Assembly: GCA_018003515.1 (NCBI GenBank)
Contig: JAGNDO010000002.1
Location: forward strand, 62,001 to 126,000
DNA length: 64,000 nt
Source: Caldilineaceae bacterium
GTDB taxonomy: Bacteria > Chloroflexota > Anaerolineae > Caldilineales > Caldilineaceae
Reading direction: 5' to 3'
Shown: piece after piece, positions 61,896-64,000 of the stretch
Position numbering within the stretch: position 1 is the stretch's first letter
How the letters are laid out: each line of letters starts with the position of its first letter
Position numbers and translations under genes: made by a program
The notes under the pieces: model-generated
What the model saw: only the letters and a program-made list of their open reading frames with translations
What the model was told of the DNA's origin: nothing
Database searches by the model: none

Positions 61896-62569
61896 CCCCG
61901 GCCCCCGTGCTGCCCAGGGTGCGCCAATGCGCGGACCCCGCCTGCCGCTTCCGCTATCCCATCGCCGACGCCCGCTCGGATCGCCCCCACTGCCCCCTGT
62001 GCGGCGCGGAGACCCTGATCACCCACACCTGGCCCGGCACCCAGCCCGAAGCCACGGATTCTGCGCCGTCCGCCGCCCCCACCCGCCCGGTGGAGGCACT
62101 CTTGGACAACATCCGCAGCACCCACAACGTCGGCTCCATCCTGCGCACGGCAGACGGCGCGGGTGTCCGCCATGTGCATCTGGCCGGCATCACTCCCCAC
62201 GGGGACAACCCCAAGGTGGCCAAGACCGCCCTGGGGGCCGAAAGCCATGTGCCGTGGACGCATCACCGCAACGGCGTGGACGCCCTCCTGGCCCTGCACA
62301 CCCAGGGCAAGCAGATCTGGGCGCTGGAACTCACCCCCACCGCCCTGCCCCTGGCCCAGGCCGTGACCGCATGGCCCGCCCAGCCCGACACAGGGGCGCT
62401 GATCCCCGTGGTCCTGGTGGTGGGCAACGAAGTCACCGGCATCGACCCGGCCATTGTTGCCTTGGCCGACCGGGTGGTGGCCATCCCCATGCACGGCAGC
62501 AAGCGATCCCTCAACGTGGCCGTGGCCTTTGGCGTGGCCGCCTATTTTCTGGTCGGGGGGTTTCAATAG
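61892..62569 (+). CDS. TrmH/SpoU-family RNA methyltransferase with N-terminal zinc ribbon
   Basis: Adds a methyl group from SAM to rRNA or tRNA (2'-O-ribose type). 225 residues from GTG 61892, which overlaps the upstream stop as GTGA. An N-terminal zinc ribbon ([11 protein letters not shown]...CPLCG, about 12-37) precedes the SPOUT domain with [19 protein letters not shown] (motif 1), [12 protein letters not shown] (motif 2) and [18 protein letters not shown] (motif 3). A longer frame from 61550 would overlap the DUF1624 gene and is rejected. The extra zinc ribbon is not part of the basic family. Confidence 0.9.
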   Translation: MTPAPVLPRVRQCADPACRFRYPIADARSDRPHCPLCGAETLITHTWPGTQPEATDSAPSAAPTRPVEALLDNIRSTHNVGSILRTADGAGVRHVHLAGITPHGDNPKVAKTALGAESHVPWTHHRNGVDALLALHTQGKQIWALELTPTALPLAQAVTAWPAQPDTGALIPVVLVVGNEVTGIDPAIVALADRVVAIPMHGSKRSLNVAVAFGVAAYFLVGGFQ

Positions 62570-62724
62570 TAGGGGCACCCGGTGACTTCTGAAAAGCCCT
62601 GGGCACTTCAACCGCAATTGACAGAAACCGTCCCTTGTGCGAAGATCGCTCTTGTCGCTTTGCTCAGGGCAGTCTATCGGCTCGTCATCCGCCTATTTTC
62701 ATTCAAAAGAACCCTTTCATTGCC

Positions 62725-63597
62725 ATGAACAGACTCTCAACTCTGCTAGATCGCTACAGTCTGCGTATCGCCCTGGTCGCCGCCTGGGTGGCCATGATGG
62801 GCAGCCTCTATTTCAGCGAGGTACGCCACTACATCCCGTGCCAACTCTGCTGGTATCAGCGCATCATCATGTATCCCCTCACGGGCATCATCGCCTTTGG
62901 GCTGTTGCGCAAAGACACCAACACCCCCCATGTGGTGCTGCCCTTCTCCGTGTTGGGCATGGGGGTCGCCACCTATCACTATCTGCTGCAAAAGACCACC
63001 CTCTTTTCCACCGTCAGCACCTGCCAGGTGGGGGTACCCTGCACCACCATGTGGATCAATTGGTTTGGCTTTGTCACCATCCCCTTCCTCTCCCTGGCCG
63101 CCTTCACCCTCATCACCGCCATGTGCCTGGTGGCCCTCTTCGCCGCCGAGCCGGTGATCGACCCGGAAAAACGCGCACCCTGGATCTCCGTGGTGGGGCT
63201 GATCGGCCTGGTGATGATCGTCTTCAGCGGTCTGTGGGGCACAGGGACCGAGGCTGCCTTGGCGGATGTCCCCCCTGCCCAATCCTCCGCCGCGGGTACG
63301 CAGACCGGGCAATCCCTGGCCATCGCCTATGACGGGGCCACGCTCTACCGTCAGGCGTGCGGGGGATGTCACGGCATGCAGGCGGAGGGGGTCACGGGGC
63401 TGGGGCCAACCTTTGTGCAGAACCAGTTTATGCAAGAGAAGAGCGACGACGAACTGCTGGCCTTTATCGAAACCGGCCGCGGGCTGGAAGACCCCCTCAA
63501 CACCACCAAGCTGATCATGCCCGCCTGGGGTGGCCGCCCGGATTTGAATCCTGAACAGTTCAAGGCCATCATTGCCTATCTGCGCACGCTGCAATAA
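62725..63597 (+). CDS. DsbB/BdbC disulfide oxidoreductase fused to a cytochrome c domain
   Basis: 290 residues. The DsbB part (1-170) has four main helices, the CQLC pair (Cys39/Cys42) in the first loop and the second pair Cys100/Cys106 (CQVGVPC), as in BdbC-type short DsbB proteins. An extra helix (about 152-172) leads to an extracytoplasmic class I cytochrome c domain (about 200-290) with the heme site CGGCH (212-216) and the probable axial Met265 (IMPAW). Such a fusion could pass electrons from thiol oxidation to a c-type heme. ATG 62725 begins the DsbB N-terminus; no clear SD. The gap 62570-62724 holds no other gene. Confidence 0.92.
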   Translation: MNRLSTLLDRYSLRIALVAAWVAMMGSLYFSEVRHYIPCQLCWYQRIIMYPLTGIIAFGLLRKDTNTPHVVLPFSVLGMGVATYHYLLQKTTLFSTVSTCQVGVPCTTMWINWFGFVTIPFLSLAAFTLITAMCLVALFAAEPVIDPEKRAPWISVVGLIGLVMIVFSGLWGTGTEAALADVPPAQSSAAGTQTGQSLAIAYDGATLYRQACGGCHGMQAEGVTGLGPTFVQNQFMQEKSDDELLAFIETGRGLEDPLNTTKLIMPAWGGRPDLNPEQFKAIIAYLRTLQ

Positions 63598-63624
63598 CCC
63601 GCCCACCCAAACCGGCCTCTCAAC

Positions 63625-63675
63625 GGCCCACCCCTCACCGGAATCTGATTCCGGTGAGGGGTGGGCCGCTTTTTT
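63625..63675 (+). terminator. Terminator of the DsbB-cytochrome c gene
   Basis: 21-bp perfect arms ggcccacccctcaccggaatc / complement around a one-base loop, followed by GCTTTTTTT. Confidence 0.85.
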
Positions 63676-63684
63676 TGTAAGCCA

Positions 63685-63757
63685 TCACGCCCCCGGCCCC
63701 CAATTCTGAGAGAGGTTGTGGACAGCTTCCCCAAGGTTGGGCAACTAAGGGGCGGCA
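63685..63757. repeat. Palindromic GC-rich intergenic repeat, degenerate copy 4
   Basis: Shares cacgcccc.cggcccccaattct and gaggt.gtggacag.ttcccc.aag.ttggg with 1629-1715, but the palindrome is decayed. Confidence 0.75.
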
Positions 63758-64000
63758 GTCTATTGCCGAATAAAAAACAACATTTTCACATTTTCGCGCC
63801 CTGTTCTGATGGAAGCAATCCGCTGACATCTCCACTTTTTCTTGCTCCACACGATGACCTAATGACATTTTTGGAAAAATCCTGTGCGCTATTTACCAAC
63901 ATATTGGTTGATTTATCGGGTACGTAGTGGATAATTACGGGCAAATACGTACTAAATTTACAAAAATAATGTGTTTTTCTGTCAGCAGCTTGCAAGCTTG
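63758..64000. other. AT-rich end of window, no gene supported
   Basis: Frames of up to 69 codons exist on both strands here, but none has an SD or family resemblance. A gene entering from the right edge cannot be excluded. Confidence 0.5.

Noticed and set aside
63635-63995. Short frames of 69-88 codons at the right edge
   Set aside because: They run through the terminator or the decayed palindromic repeat; no SD and no homology signal visible.

Overview
The window is a piece of a bacterial chromosome, GC-rich over most of its length. Gene content fits Chloroflexota, probably the Anaerolineae/Caldilineae side: DUF4349 lipoprotein, DUF2723 membrane protein, TPTP-rich secreted proteins, a DHH-CBS-CCA fusion, a DsbB-cytochrome c fusion, an Atg22-like transporter and a PfaA-like synthase. 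This placement is inference from gene families; no rRNA, tRNA or ribosomal protein is present to confirm it. A signature of the genome is short tandem repeats of 7-8 bp (GGCGAAT, ATTGGGG, TTGATTGG, GAGAATG, CGTGTAT types), resembling the STRR heptamers of filamentous cyanobacteria. They fill intergenic gaps and also enter coding sequence.

Left part (1-21 kb). A truncated pckA is followed by a 62-residue membrane protein with its own promoter and terminator. Next comes a well-supported unannotated small RNA (about 1723-1839, minus), then a DUF4349 lipoprotein and a DUF2202 protein. A six-gene minus-strand cluster (18687 down to 3940) looks like one lipid or polyketide production line: acyl-CoA dehydrogenase, a 2825-residue KS-AT-KS-ACP-ACP-ACP-KR-DH synthase, an Sfp-type phosphopantetheinyl transferase, and carboxyltransferase, biotin carboxylase and biotin carrier protein to supply malonyl-CoA. 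All three ACPs carry Thr where the phosphopantetheine-bearing Ser is expected, with three different Thr codons. The synthase also looks like two former genes joined through an old intergenic spacer. An EamA transporter and lexA follow; the lexA promoter carries three LexA boxes.

Middle (21-36 kb). A two-gene operon encodes a SNF2 helicase and a Cys-rich coiled-coil partner. Beside it are a DUF4258/YgiT toxin-antitoxin-like pair and a broken copy of the helicase 5' end. Then comes a clearly AT-richer minus-strand island (about 26.2-34.6 kb): an L,D-transpeptidase, a membrane protein, a trypsin-like protease, a 1447-residue secreted repeat protein and a small separate gene. Two unrelated short genes (49 and 186 residues) share a 61-62 bp promoter/operator-like module.

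Right part (36-64 kb). A membrane-spanning CHAT (caspase-like) protease is followed by a DHH-CBS-CCA enzyme whose promoter region is occupied by a 409-bp MITE. Next are an 8-oxoguanine deaminase-type amidohydrolase and a second MITE (167 bp, perfect 26-bp TIRs, 8-bp target duplication) inserted in a terminator-like hairpin. OsmC, DUF2723, an Amt-family protein lacking both pore histidines, thpR, a SCO/FN3/thioredoxin-like cluster, glyA, an Atg22-like MFS transporter, pyk, an SH3 lipoprotein and a KefB-type antiporter follow. The window closes with a plus-strand run: DUF3105, DUF1624 acyltransferase, TrmH-type methyltransferase and the DsbB-cytochrome c fusion. Many convergent gene pairs are separated by long near-perfect hairpins that probably terminate transcription in both directions.
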